Assembly: GCA_045631645.1 (NCBI GenBank)
Contig: JAZQVC010000020.1
Coordinates: 62,001-126,000 of the forward strand
DNA length: 64,000 nt
Direction: 5' to 3'
Source: SIG459 sp045631645
GTDB taxonomy: Bacteria; Bacillota; Clostridia; Oscillospirales; Oscillospiraceae
Positions 8,445-16,925 of the stretch are shown piece by piece. Each line of letters starts with the position of its first letter. Within the stretch, counting starts at the first letter, position 1. The notes under the pieces were generated by a model. It had not been told where the DNA came from. It searched no databases and was given only the letters and a program-made list of their open reading frames with translations. Made by a program: the position numbers and the translations under genes.

Positions 8445-9218
8445 ATGCCTGAAATTGTTAAAACCCTTCTTATAGTCTGCCCTCTTGTATTTCTGGCCGG
8501 CTTTGTTGATTCCGTGGCCGGTGGTGGCGGCCTTATAAGCCTGCCTGCCTATCTTTTCTGCGGAATACCCGCCCATATTGCCTCCGGCACAAACAAGGTT
8601 GTTAATTCCATCGGCACAAGCGTTGCCGCAGGAAAATACATAAAAAGCGGAAAGATCAACCTCCGCTTTGCCATTATCGCCGCAGTATTTGCGTTGATTG
8701 GCTCTGCCATTGGAACTGAGATTGCCGCCCTTTTCATCAGCGACAAGGTTTTTAAGATCATCATTCTCTGCGCTCTTCCTCTTGCCGCAATAATCCTCAC
8801 TGTTAAAAAGGACTTTGGCAAGGAAGGCAGCACTCCCAAACGAAGCTATTCCAAACGAGGAGAATACATACTCTGCGCCCTCATCGGTCTTTTCATCGGC
8901 TGCTATGACGGCATGGTAGGCCCCGGCACAGGCACTTTTATGATAATGGCCTTCACCGCCGTTATTGGCATGGATCTCCTCACTTCCTCAGGCTGTGCCA
9001 AGGTGGGCAATCTAGCAAGTAACATTGCCTCCGCAGTCGTATGGATAATCAATGGCTATGTTATGTGGTCCATCGTTATTCCTGCGGCTATATGCAATGT
9101 TCTTGGCAACTATCTGGGCGCAAGATTCGCCATCAAGGGCGGAAGCAAGCGCATCAGAGGAATGATTTTTGTTGTTCTTGGTCTGCTCTTTATTAAGATA
9201 CTTACAGAGGTATTATAA
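8445..9218 (+). CDS. TauE/SafE family membrane transporter (DUF81)
   Basis: 257 residues with about eight membrane helices in two homologous halves. The N-terminal half contains GFVDSVAGGGGLISLP and the C-terminal half GCYDGMVGPGTGTF, the paired signature of this family of sulfite, sulfonate or organic-anion exporters. I chose ATG at 8445 because GGAGAG lies 8 bp upstream; an in-frame TTG at 8430 overlaps that site. It is transcribed alone between its own promoter and a terminator. Given the neighbouring sulfonate-type importer a link to sulfur is possible but unproven. Confidence 0.88.
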   Translation: MPEIVKTLLIVCPLVFLAGFVDSVAGGGGLISLPAYLFCGIPAHIASGTNKVVNSIGTSVAAGKYIKSGKINLRFAIIAAVFALIGSAIGTEIAALFISDKVFKIIILCALPLAAIILTVKKDFGKEGSTPKRSYSKRGEYILCALIGLFIGCYDGMVGPGTGTFMIMAFTAVIGMDLLTSSGCAKVGNLASNIASAVVWIINGYVMWSIVIPAAICNVLGNYLGARFAIKGGSKRIRGMIFVVLGLLFIKILTEVL

Positions 9219-9221
9219 AAT

Positions 9222-9258
9222 AAAAAGAAGAAGCTCTTGCAGAGCTTCTTCTTTTTTT
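9222..9258. terminator. Bidirectional intrinsic terminator between convergent genes
   Basis: AAAGAAGAAGCTCT and AGAGCTTCTTCTTT form a perfect stem with a 3-base loop and A/T runs on both sides. It serves the TauE gene and the convergent DUF92 gene. Confidence 0.85.
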
Positions 9259-10045
9259 ATCCAATCAGTGCCCACAATACAAGGGCTATCACTGCGCCGG
9301 AAAGGTTATTAAGGAAATTCACCGCGTCATTATCAATAAAGCAGCAGCCTTTTTCCATCACGCCCGCCTCGCCGCAGTGTTTTTTCTTTTCCGTAAGAGC
9401 GCCACAAATTGGGCAGCGGTATTTTGCCTGCACAACAGAGCCCAGAACGCTGTCAACATAAGCGGCAACAAAGCCCGAAACGAAAATCACAAGGGAAAAG
9501 AAAATCCCCTTTCCTTGGCCGAGGCAAACAGCTGCGATTATTGCAGCGCCGACGGCGCTCATAGCAAAGCCGAGGGCGCTCACTCCGCCGCTCATTCCTG
9601 CCTCCACCTTCTTGAAGGTGCAGGCATCTCTGGGAGCGCTTTTACTGAGTATTCCCAATTCCGAAGCCATGGAGTCTGCCAAAGATGCGGCAAGAGATGC
9701 ACCGCAGGCGCAGAGAAACATCTCCCGCTTTGTGAGGGCATATAAGAGCGCCATAAGTGCTGACATACCAACATTGCAGATTATCTGCACGCTGTCGCGG
9801 CGTCCATGCTTGGCATGGAGTTTTTTTTCCGCTTTTTCGCGCTTTTTGCCGGATATTTTGCCGGCGATAAGAGTAAACACCAGCGTTGCGGCAAGAGCGC
9901 AAAAGCTCAGCCATCCGCCACAGAAGCAAATCACAACGGAAAAGCACCATGCCAGAATTATGCCGGGAATGGTAATCGCCTTACGCCACAGAGCAAGTCC
10001 TGCCAGAAGGCTGCTGAGTATTAAACTAAGCCAGATATTGCCCAT
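9257..10045 (-). CDS. DUF92 family membrane protein (VTE6-like)
   Basis: 262 residues with about six membrane helices. The Asp/Ser motif ASLADSMASELGILSKSAPRD and the region KKVEAGMSGGVSALG mark the DUF92 family. Plant VTE6, a phytyl-phosphate kinase, belongs to the same family. A local insertion CPICGALTEKKKHCG is probably a small metal site and is unusual. It is the last gene of a three-gene operon, 9 bp after the phytol kinase-like gene, with GAGGAAAA before the ATG. An isoprenoid-phosphate kinase role is an inference. Confidence 0.8.
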   Translation of the reverse strand: MGNIWLSLILSSLLAGLALWRKAITIPGIILAWCFSVVICFCGGWLSFCALAATLVFTLIAGKISGKKREKAEKKLHAKHGRRDSVQIICNVGMSALMALLYALTKREMFLCACGASLAASLADSMASELGILSKSAPRDACTFKKVEAGMSGGVSALGFAMSAVGAAIIAAVCLGQGKGIFFSLVIFVSGFVAAYVDSVLGSVVQAKYRCPICGALTEKKKHCGEAGVMEKGCCFIDNDAVNFLNNLSGAVIALVLWALIG

Positions 10046-10054
10046 AAATTTTCC

Positions 10055-10714
10055 TCAAAGAACAAAAATGCAAAGCAGTATAAATACGCCGAGGGGCAGG
10101 GTCAGGTTGTCCGTTCCCTTAACTCCCACTATCTCAAAGGCAGTGGCGCCCCAGGCAATGATGAGAATCTTCCACCAATCAAGCCCCAGACCGAAGAAAG
10201 CGCTCATAAGGCTTACAACGGCACCGCAAATAAGAAACACGCTCATGCAGCCATAAAGGCTTCTCTTTCCACCGAAAAAGCTGCGGTTGCCCTTTTTGAT
10301 GCTGCCGAAAATTGGGGCGAAGCCGTCACCCAAAGCCATGCAAAGAGCGGCGATTCCATAGGGGGTCATAAGGCGATGGTCAATGCATGCGCACACCGCC
10401 ATAATTGTCATGCTAAGAGCATAAAAAACGGTGCCGTAGCTTTGTTTCTCCGCATCGGAGCGCTCCATCATGGAGAAAATATTCTTTCGGCAGGATATGT
10501 AGTTGAGCACCACGAAAACCGCGGTGGGAACGGGCAAATGCCATGATGTTCCAAAGAAAAAGTACATGGGAAACCATGTGAAGGCAACAGAAACATGGAC
10601 TATCTTGCGGGCTGCTTCCTCCCCTGCCTTAAAGCACTTTTTTGCTGCGGCAGCTGCGCCAAGGCTGAGAAACACCCAGCCGAAAACAATGATATATCCC
10701 AGTAAAATCTGCAT
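10055..10714 (-). CDS. Phytol/polyprenol (dolichol) kinase-like membrane protein
   Basis: 219 residues and about six to seven membrane helices. The segments EEAARKIVHVSVAFTW (with the family His), GDGFAPIFGSIKKG and GGKRSLYG match the SEC59/DGK1/VTE5 family of CTP-dependent lipid-alcohol kinases. I chose ATG at 10714 over a GTG at 10723, since GGAG lies 8 bp ahead and the ATG overlaps the upstream stop (TAATG). The partner DUF92 gene follows, the same pairing as plant VTE5 and VTE6. The likely role is two-step phosphorylation of an isoprenoid alcohol for reuse, but the substrate is unknown. Confidence 0.75.
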   Translation of the reverse strand: MQILLGYIIVFGWVFLSLGAAAAAKKCFKAGEEAARKIVHVSVAFTWFPMYFFFGTSWHLPVPTAVFVVLNYISCRKNIFSMMERSDAEKQSYGTVFYALSMTIMAVCACIDHRLMTPYGIAALCMALGDGFAPIFGSIKKGNRSFFGGKRSLYGCMSVFLICGAVVSLMSAFFGLGLDWWKILIIAWGATAFEIVGVKGTDNLTLPLGVFILLCIFVL

Positions 10715-11415
10715 TATTTCCACTCCAATCTATCCCAAATGCTGTCAACACGCTGCTGCATAGCTCTTTCAAAGAAGCGGCGCAGAGGTTCCATGCGATC
10801 AAGGAGCGCGCTTATATATGCGATATATTCTTCGTAGCTTTCAAACTCCTCAACGGGAACGCTTTCGATAAATATCCAGCTTTTATGTTTGAGATATTCC
10901 GCCGCGGGATGCTCAGCATCATATTCACCGGGGCAACGCTTGAGCTTTTCTCCCTGAAGGGCCAGACCGCTTTCCTCAATAAGCTCATCCAGTTCCTCCC
11001 AGCGCTCAGCAATAAATTCTCTCACGCGGTTGAGATAATCCCTGTCGGGGCACCATGCGCCCGTGCCGAAATGGCTGCGTCCGTCAGGGGCAACCATCAT
11101 GAAATAACCAAGGGGCAAAAGCTGCTTTTTATCGGGAGAAATGTATGCTCTCCAGGTGGGGTTATAGGGAGGCTTTGTCTTATACATGCGGGCATCGCGT
11201 GGAATGCGATAAAGCATTATCTTGGGGTCTGCAAAAATAAGCTTCTCCTGCAGCGAAGAATCCACCCGCTCCACAACGGCATACTTCACCATATCCACAA
11301 GCTCGGTAAAGTCTTCCTTCGCTTTTTCATACTGTTTATGATTTTCGTGAAACCATGTCCGGTTATTATTCAATTCAAGCTCACGGCAATAGCGGAGCAT
11401 ATTTTCAAATCCCAT
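10714..11415 (-). CDS. DUF2461 family protein (TIGR02453-like)
   Basis: 233 residues from ATG at 11415, which has AGAGG 5 bp upstream; an in-frame ATG at 11454 lacks a binding site. The hallmark is NNRTWFHENHKQYEKAKEDF near the N-terminus, then PKIMLYRIPRDARMYKTKPPY and a region around SPDKKQLLPLGYFM. The family is widespread but has no established biochemical function. It heads the operon with the two isoprenoid kinase-like genes, which is not a conserved association that I know of. Confidence 0.8.
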   Translation of the reverse strand: MGFENMLRYCRELELNNNRTWFHENHKQYEKAKEDFTELVDMVKYAVVERVDSSLQEKLIFADPKIMLYRIPRDARMYKTKPPYNPTWRAYISPDKKQLLPLGYFMMVAPDGRSHFGTGAWCPDRDYLNRVREFIAERWEELDELIEESGLALQGEKLKRCPGEYDAEHPAAEYLKHKSWIFIESVPVEEFESYEEYIAYISALLDRMEPLRRFFERAMQQRVDSIWDRLEWK

Positions 11416-11467
11416 AAAAACCTCTGATACCAAATCTTCGGGATATTTTATCATATCCTCGTTTTTC

Positions 11468-11497
11468 TTGCAAGAGCGCGGCCTTGTGTGCTAAAAT
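11468..11497 (+). promoter_or_regulatory. Possible promoter of the DNA methyltransferase gene
   Basis: TTGCAA (11468-11473) and TAAAAT (11492-11497) are 18 bp apart, and the gene starts 30 bp later. Confidence 0.4.
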
Positions 11498-11526
11498 TAA
11501 AGAAAAAGACGCTCGGAGTTTTAGCC

Positions 11527-12441
11527 ATGAAATCAAGCCGAAACAAAACAATAGATATTCCCCTCGCAGAGGGCGAAGCCTATCTTCGCCGCTGCCTGAG
11601 CATACAAGGCCATGTCTCGGCGCAGGAGATAGAAAACAAGACCATAATTGGCAACAGCCTTGAAATCATGCCTCTTCTCCCCGGCGCATTTGCAGATCTT
11701 GTTATCGCAGACCCTCCTTATAACATGAACAAAGTCTTCGGCGAAAATGCCTTCCACCGACTTTCGGAGGACGAATATTATAAATACACTTTGGAGTGGC
11801 TTTCTCATGTCCGCCCTTTAATGAAGGAAACAGGTAGCATTTATGTCTGCTGCGACTGGGGTTCATCCGCCGCCATTTCCGCCGCCTTGAGCGAATTTTT
11901 CATAGTGCGCAACCGCATCACCTGGCAGCGCGAAAAGGGTCGCGGCGCAGCGCGAAACTGGAAAAACAGCATGGAGGATATATGGTTTGCCACTGTTGGA
12001 AAGGATTACACCTTCAATCTTGAGGCTGTAAAGCTTCGGAAAAAGGTGCTTGCCCCTTACCGTGAAAACGGTAAGCCCAAGGATTGGGAAGCTTCCCCCG
12101 AGGGAAACTACCGTTCCACCTGTCCGGGCAATTTCTGGGACGATATAACGGTTCCCTATTGGTCGATGCCCGAAAACACAGCTCATCCCACGCAAAAGCC
12201 CGAAAAGCTTTTGGCAAAGCTGATACTGGCTTCCTCTAACGCAGGAGATATGGTCTTTGACCCCTTCCTCGGATCCGGCAGCACCTCTGTCACCGCCAAG
12301 AAGCTGGGGCGAAGCTACTGCGGCATAGAGCAAAATCCCCAATACTGCCTTTGGTGCGAAAAGCGCCTTGAAACAGCAGACACTGACAAATCCATCCAAG
12401 GCTTCCGTGACGGAGTTTTCATGGAGAGAAACAGCAGGTAA
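11527..12441 (+). CDS. Orphan site-specific DNA methyltransferase (beta class, probably N6-adenine)
   Basis: 304 residues. Catalytic motif IV DPPYN is at residues 62-66, and the AdoMet-binding motif I region VFDPFLGSGSTS comes near residue 245. This permuted order defines beta-class amino-methyltransferases. HPTQKPEKLL just before motif I supports this. ATG at 11527 was preferred to one at 11488 because CGGAG precedes it. No restriction endonuclease gene is next to it, so it is probably a solitary methylase for chromosome regulation or protection. The target sequence cannot be predicted. Confidence 0.88.
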   Translation: MKSSRNKTIDIPLAEGEAYLRRCLSIQGHVSAQEIENKTIIGNSLEIMPLLPGAFADLVIADPPYNMNKVFGENAFHRLSEDEYYKYTLEWLSHVRPLMKETGSIYVCCDWGSSAAISAALSEFFIVRNRITWQREKGRGAARNWKNSMEDIWFATVGKDYTFNLEAVKLRKKVLAPYRENGKPKDWEASPEGNYRSTCPGNFWDDITVPYWSMPENTAHPTQKPEKLLAKLILASSNAGDMVFDPFLGSGSTSVTAKKLGRSYCGIEQNPQYCLWCEKRLETADTDKSIQGFRDGVFMERNSR

Positions 12442-12580
12442 AATAAACAAAACACAAGGACTCTCTTGGGCAGATTGCCTGTTAAATAGGTCGCACCTAT
12501 CAGAACGTTTGCTATATACACGGAAGGGCGTTGCAGACTGTGGCTGAATTAATGAAGGTGGGCGAATTATAAATAATAAA

Positions 12581-12612
12581 ATGGACGCAGAAGATATCAC
12601 TCCTGCGTCCAT
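12581..12612. terminator. Probable terminator between convergent genes
   Basis: ATGGACGCAG and CTGCGTCCAT form a 10-bp stem. The T run on either strand is modest, so termination strength is uncertain. The preceding stretch 12442-12580 shows no gene. Confidence 0.55.
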
Positions 12613-12617
12613 ATTCG

Positions 12618-13868
12618 TTAATTTTTCATATCAGCAAAATCCCACTTGCCGCTTCCGTCGTAGTTGCAAAAATAATTACCATCGACATACTTAAGGTCAT
12701 CAGAATACTTCCTATATCCAATAGAATTGCCAAACAATTGAACTATTCCTATGTTGCCATCCTGAGTTATTAAAGTGAGATTTGATCCATCTTTATTAAT
12801 TCTATAAATTCTATAACCATCATCAGAATTGATAAAGTATATGTATTTGTTGGACAACACAATGCTTGAATCTGTACTATATGGTGCTACCTTCTGGTTT
12901 TCACTTCCATCGGGTCTAACTTTCCAAATTTGGAGTGGTGACTCTGAATCAGCAGCAGACTCATCTGAGGTATAATAGATAAATTCTCCATCATAGATAG
13001 GGCAAAATGAAAATTGATCATTAATCTTAATATCATTCTTGCCATCCAAATCACACATATGCAAAGAGCTTTTATCGTTGTCATCCTGATATAAGATTTT
13101 ATCATCAAAAACATAATGATAGAAAACAGGTTTAGAAATAATCTTGGTTATGTTTTTGCCATTCAAATCACATTTATAAAGGTGGCAATCCTTCGGTGAG
13201 ACTATGCTGTATCCTTCATCAGATTCTATTGTTTCATAAGTGACATTATTAGAATAATAAATGCTTCCGTCATAAATTTGCATATTGCCAACAGCTTCGA
13301 CTATCAATTTCTTATCGGTGCCACTTGCACGCATTTTATATATTCCGGTTTTTTCAGAAGAAGAGTAATCCTTAGTATAATACACATAGCCATCAATGAC
13401 ATGAATATTTGCGACAGTGCCACTATCTAATACAGTCCAATCACTGCCATCTGTGCGAACTTTTACGAACTGACTTTTCCCGTTATAGTCAAACCCCTGT
13501 CCATAAATCCAGCCATCATGCTCTAAAAATATTGCTGTATTCTTAATATTATTTTGATCAAACAAATCTATGTATTCACTTGCAGATTGGGTATTGTCAA
13601 ATGGGATACCAGAAAGGGAGGTTAATGATACCTCTGTCTCTTCATCGCTAAGATTAAGCTCCATTATCTTGCTGCAAACAGCACAAGATAGATAATTATC
13701 GTAAATGTTCCATTCGTGATCGAGCGGAACACCTTCGATTGCTCCACACTCGACACAGGTTTTAGGTGCTGTGCAATTTGCTTCAGACCACGTGTGTTGG
13801 TGTTGAGTGTTACATGCAGTCAAAAAAACCGTAACGATCATGAACACACAAATAATACTTTTTTTCAT
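12618..13868 (-). CDS. Lipoprotein with DUF5050-like beta-propeller repeats
   Basis: 416 residues with a lipoprotein signal (FLTACNT, Cys19). Residues 22-65 hold a small metal-ribbon-like unit with CTAPKTCVECGA and LSCAVCSKI. The rest consists of repeated blades of the type DGxIYYxN...LYKCDLNGKNITKI, as in DUF5050/TolB-like propellers. The codons are more AT-rich than those of the flanking genes, suggesting a more recent acquisition. It is exported and membrane-anchored; no function can be assigned. Confidence 0.75.
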   Translation of the reverse strand: MKKSIICVFMIVTVFLTACNTQHQHTWSEANCTAPKTCVECGAIEGVPLDHEWNIYDNYLSCAVCSKIMELNLSDEETEVSLTSLSGIPFDNTQSASEYIDLFDQNNIKNTAIFLEHDGWIYGQGFDYNGKSQFVKVRTDGSDWTVLDSGTVANIHVIDGYVYYTKDYSSSEKTGIYKMRASGTDKKLIVEAVGNMQIYDGSIYYSNNVTYETIESDEGYSIVSPKDCHLYKCDLNGKNITKIISKPVFYHYVFDDKILYQDDNDKSSLHMCDLDGKNDIKINDQFSFCPIYDGEFIYYTSDESAADSESPLQIWKVRPDGSENQKVAPYSTDSSIVLSNKYIYFINSDDGYRIYRINKDGSNLTLITQDGNIGIVQLFGNSIGYRKYSDDLKYVDGNYFCNYDGSGKWDFADMKN

Positions 13869-13933
13869 TATGATAATTACCCAGCCTTTCCTTAATAATT
13901 AGACATAGAAAAAGTATTGGAATGTCATTTAAT

Positions 13934-13961
13934 ATTATACAAAAACTTACAAATTTTACAA
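13934..13961 (-). promoter_or_regulatory. Probable promoter of the propeller lipoprotein gene
   Basis: On the minus strand TTGTAA (13961-13956) and a perfect TATAAT (13939-13934) are 16 bp apart, about 65 bp before the ATG at 13868. Confidence 0.5.
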
Positions 13962-14089
13962 TAATAAATGTGGGGGTACATCACCAATATCATTCGTTAT
14001 AGTCTCGAACGCAAACACACATAAGTTCTCACCATTTTTCATAGTTTTGCATCTATTTACTTGATATAATACAAACTGTAATAAAATAA

Positions 14090-14118
14090 AAAGGAGCGAT
14101 TTTCATCGCTCCTTTTTT
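14090..14118. terminator. Bidirectional terminator after the transketolase operon
   Basis: AAAGGAGCGA and TCGCTCCTTT pair over a 6-base loop, with A/T tracts on both sides. It lies 15 bp beyond the stop of the transketolase C-terminal subunit gene (minus strand). Confidence 0.82.
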
Positions 14119-14132
14119 GTTTAATCTTATTC

Positions 14133-15080
14133 TTATTTCTTCATTGCAAGAGCCTTCTTGGCCTTTTCTGCAATGACTTTGGAAGTGAGACCGAAAGCCT
14201 CGAGAGCAAGGGGAGCCTTACCGCTGCGTCCGAACTCATCATTCACGCCGTGGCGCACAACGGGAACGGGGCAGTTTTCGCCGCAGAACTCGGCAACAGC
14301 TGCGCCGAGACCGCCAAGGATGTTATGCTCCTCGGTGACAACGATAGCGCCGGTTTCCTCTGCTGCTTTCTTTATGATTTCGCCATCAAGAGGCTTGATG
14401 GTGTGCATATCAATGATGCGTGCGGAAATGCCTTCGGCAGCAAGTGCCTCAGCAGCTTCCAGAGCCATCTGAACCATCATGCCGTTGGCAACAATAGTGA
14501 CATCACTGCCATCGCGAAGCATGCAGCCCTTACCAAGCTCGAAGCTATAGCCGGGGATTGCATCGGTAACAGTTTCAACTGCAAGACGGCCAAGGCGCAT
14601 ATATGCAGGACCTTCATAGTCAACAAGTGCCTCGGTGGCAAGACGCATCTCGTATGCATCGCAGGGGCAGAGAACCATCATGCCGGGGATTGCGCGCATA
14701 ATTGCGAAGTCCTCAATGCACTGGTGGGTTGCACCGTCCTCACCAACGGAGATACCGCCGTGGGAGCCGACAACCTTAACATTCAGTCCGGGATAGCAGA
14801 TAGAGTTTCTGACCTGCTCCCAGCTGCGACCTGCTGCAAACATTGCGAAGGTGTTGGTAAAGGGCTTATAGCCGCAGGCTGCCATACCGGCTGCGACACC
14901 CTGCATATTGCTTTCTGCAATACCCATATCAAAGAAACGGTCGGGGTGAGCATCAAGGAAATACTTGCTCATGGTTGCGCCTGCGAGGTCGGCATCAAAG
15001 CAGACTATCTCAGGGTATTTATAGCCAAGCTCGGCAAGAGCCTGACCGTAAGCATTTCTGGTTGCAATCTTTTCTCCCAT
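14133..15080 (-). CDS. Transketolase, C-terminal (pyrimidine/transketolase_C) subunit
   Basis: 315 residues corresponding to the second half of a full transketolase. It has the pyrimidine-binding domain (FFDMGIAESNMQGVAAGMAACG, with the catalytic Glu that activates thiamine diphosphate) and a C-terminal regulatory domain. SHGGISVGEDGATHQ is the substrate phosphate region. It works with the preceding gene as a split enzyme, exchanging two-carbon units between pentose-phosphate sugars or feeding a related DXS-type reaction. Only 4 bp separate the two genes. Confidence 0.92.
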   Translation of the reverse strand: MGEKIATRNAYGQALAELGYKYPEIVCFDADLAGATMSKYFLDAHPDRFFDMGIAESNMQGVAAGMAACGYKPFTNTFAMFAAGRSWEQVRNSICYPGLNVKVVGSHGGISVGEDGATHQCIEDFAIMRAIPGMMVLCPCDAYEMRLATEALVDYEGPAYMRLGRLAVETVTDAIPGYSFELGKGCMLRDGSDVTIVANGMMVQMALEAAEALAAEGISARIIDMHTIKPLDGEIIKKAAEETGAIVVTEEHNILGGLGAAVAEFCGENCPVPVVRHGVNDEFGRSGKAPLALEAFGLTSKVIAEKAKKALAMKK

Positions 15081-15084
15081 TTTC

Positions 15085-15918
15085 TCAGCCCTCCAGTGCA
15101 GCGATTGCTGCTTCCAATTCTACCTTTGCCTGTGCAAACTGCTCAGCATTGGGTGCCTTGCCGTGCCATCCAGCCTGATTTTCCATATAGGAAACGCCCT
15201 TGCCCTTAATGGTCTTTGCCAAAATAACGGTGGGCTGACCCTTGGTTGCTCTTGCCTCAGCGTAAGCTGCCTTGATAGCGTCAAAATCATGACCATCAAT
15301 GGTGATGACATGAGCGCCGAAAGATCTGAACTTTTCGTCCAGAGGCTCAGTGGGCATAACGTCCTTGGTTGCGCCGTCAATCTGCAGACCGTTTACGTCA
15401 ACAATAGCGCAGAGGTTATCCAGCTTATATTTAGCGGCTGCCATGAAGGCCTCCCAAACCTGACCTTCAGCAATTTCGCCGTCGCCAAGGATGGAATAAA
15501 CGCGATAATCAGCCTTGCTGTGCTTGCCTGCGAGAGCCATGCCAACAGCGGTGGAAATGCCCTGACCCAGAGAGCCGGTGGACATATCGACGCCGGGAAC
15601 ATGCTTCATCTCAACATGGCCGGACATGTGGCCGTCGATACGGCGGAACATTTTCAGATCCTCAACGGGGAAAAAGCCGCGGAGAGCCAGAACGGAATAA
15701 ACAGCGGGAGAGCAATGACCCTTGCTCATAACAAAGCGGTCTCTGCCGGGGTTTTTCTCATCAGCGGGGTCAATATTCATTTCTCCAAAATAGAGTGCGG
15801 TCAGAGCATCAAGACAGCTGAGAGATCCACCGGGATGGCCTGATGCTGCGGTATAAACCATCTCAACGGCGTGAAGGCGTGCCTTCGCGGCGTACAATGC
15901 CAGAGTTTTGTTATCCAT
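15085..15918 (-). CDS. Transketolase, N-terminal (thiamine diphosphate-binding) subunit
   Basis: 277 residues with ASGHPGGSLSCLDALTALYF near the N-terminus and the ThDP/Mg motif LGDGEIAEGQVWEAF followed by VDVNGLQIDG. It is the first half of a split transketolase. I chose ATG at 15918; an in-frame ATG at 15930 would add four residues, and the ribosome-binding sites do not clearly decide between them. It is probably co-transcribed with nagB upstream, linking amino-sugar and pentose-phosphate metabolism. Confidence 0.92.
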   Translation of the reverse strand: MDNKTLALYAAKARLHAVEMVYTAASGHPGGSLSCLDALTALYFGEMNIDPADEKNPGRDRFVMSKGHCSPAVYSVLALRGFFPVEDLKMFRRIDGHMSGHVEMKHVPGVDMSTGSLGQGISTAVGMALAGKHSKADYRVYSILGDGEIAEGQVWEAFMAAAKYKLDNLCAIVDVNGLQIDGATKDVMPTEPLDEKFRSFGAHVITIDGHDFDAIKAAYAEARATKGQPTVILAKTIKGKGVSYMENQAGWHGKAPNAEQFAQAKVELEAAIAALEG

Positions 15919-15962
15919 TTTAACCACCATTATCCTTTGCTATATTTATAATTATTTTGCTT

Positions 15963-16748
15963 TTATTTTTCGTCTTTATAAATTTCCTTGAAATATTTAT
16001 AAGTATCCACCTTCAGCTCACCGCAGGCAGCTTCGTCACAAGCAACGATTCCATCGGGGTGCAGCTGGAGGGCGCTTATAGTCCATGCATGGTCAACGCC
16101 ACCTTCAACGCAGTGACGAAGGGCACGAGCCTTGCTGTGTCCGGAGATGAGCAGCAGCACCTGTTTGGAGTCGCAAACAGTACCAACGCCAACAGAAAGG
16201 GCTGTCTTGGGAACTTTGTTGGGATCATTATCGAAGAAACGGGAGTTTGCAATGAGGGTGTCCTGAGTGAGGGCTCTCACACCTGTGCGGGAGACAAGGG
16301 AGGTGAAGGGTTCGTTGAAAGCAATATGTCCGTCAACACCGCTGCCGCCCATAAAAATGTCTATTCCGCCGTAGGAAGCAATTTTTTCCTCATAGCGGCG
16401 GCATTCACCCTCGGGATCATCGGTCATGCCGTCAAGAATATTTATGTTTTCAGCAGGAATATCGATATGATTGAAGAAGTTTTCATGCATGAAGTACCAA
16501 TAGCTCTGGTCATGCTCACGGGGCAAGCCGACATATTCATCCATGTTGAAGGTTACTACGTTTTTGAAGCTGAGAGTGCCTGCCTTGTGCATCTCAACAA
16601 GTTTCTTATAAACTCCAAGAGGAGAAGAACCTGTGGGAAGACCGAGAACGAAAGGACGATCCTCTTTGTGATTATTAATGGCGTCAGCGATATGCTGAGC
16701 AGCCCATGCGCTCATTTCCTCATAGTTGTTTTTGATTATAAGCTTCAT
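15963..16748 (-). CDS. nagB: Glucosamine-6-phosphate deaminase
   Basis: 261 residues, the normal NagB length. LGLPTGSSPLGVYKKLVE is the phosphate-binding region, FNMDEYVGLPREHDQSYWYFM holds the catalytic Asp, and GGSGVDGHIAFNEP carries the ring-opening His/Glu. The enzyme converts glucosamine-6-phosphate into fructose-6-phosphate and ammonia. It heads an apparent operon with the split transketolase (gap about 45 bp). No nagA or PTS gene is adjacent. Confidence 0.95.
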   Translation of the reverse strand: MKLIIKNNYEEMSAWAAQHIADAINNHKEDRPFVLGLPTGSSPLGVYKKLVEMHKAGTLSFKNVVTFNMDEYVGLPREHDQSYWYFMHENFFNHIDIPAENINILDGMTDDPEGECRRYEEKIASYGGIDIFMGGSGVDGHIAFNEPFTSLVSRTGVRALTQDTLIANSRFFDNDPNKVPKTALSVGVGTVCDSKQVLLLISGHSKARALRHCVEGGVDHAWTISALQLHPDGIVACDEAACGELKVDTYKYFKEIYKDEK

Positions 16749-16811
16749 TCAAAAACCACACTCCTGTTTTTAATTATATGGGAAGTCAAATTCTTCCAGA
16801 TATACCCTTTC

Positions 16812-16840
16812 ATTATACTTCCCCGCAAACGGTTTGTCTA
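16812..16840 (-). promoter_or_regulatory. Probable promoter of nagB
   Basis: On the minus strand TAGACA (16840-16835) and perfect TATAAT (16817-16812) are 17 bp apart, about 65 bp before the nagB ATG. Confidence 0.65.
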
Positions 16841-16864
16841 TGATTTTTTGCCTTTTCAATTTCT

Positions 16865-16893
16865 TTGATTTATGGAAAAACTTGTGATATAAT
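16865..16893 (+). promoter_or_regulatory. Probable promoter of the membrane LuxR-type gene
   Basis: TTGATT (16865-16870) and perfect TATAAT (16888-16893) are 17 bp apart; AAAGGAGG and the ATG at 16926 follow. Confidence 0.65.
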
Positions 16894-16925
16894 GAAAAAA
16901 ACTACAGAAAGGAGGGGAAATTGAA

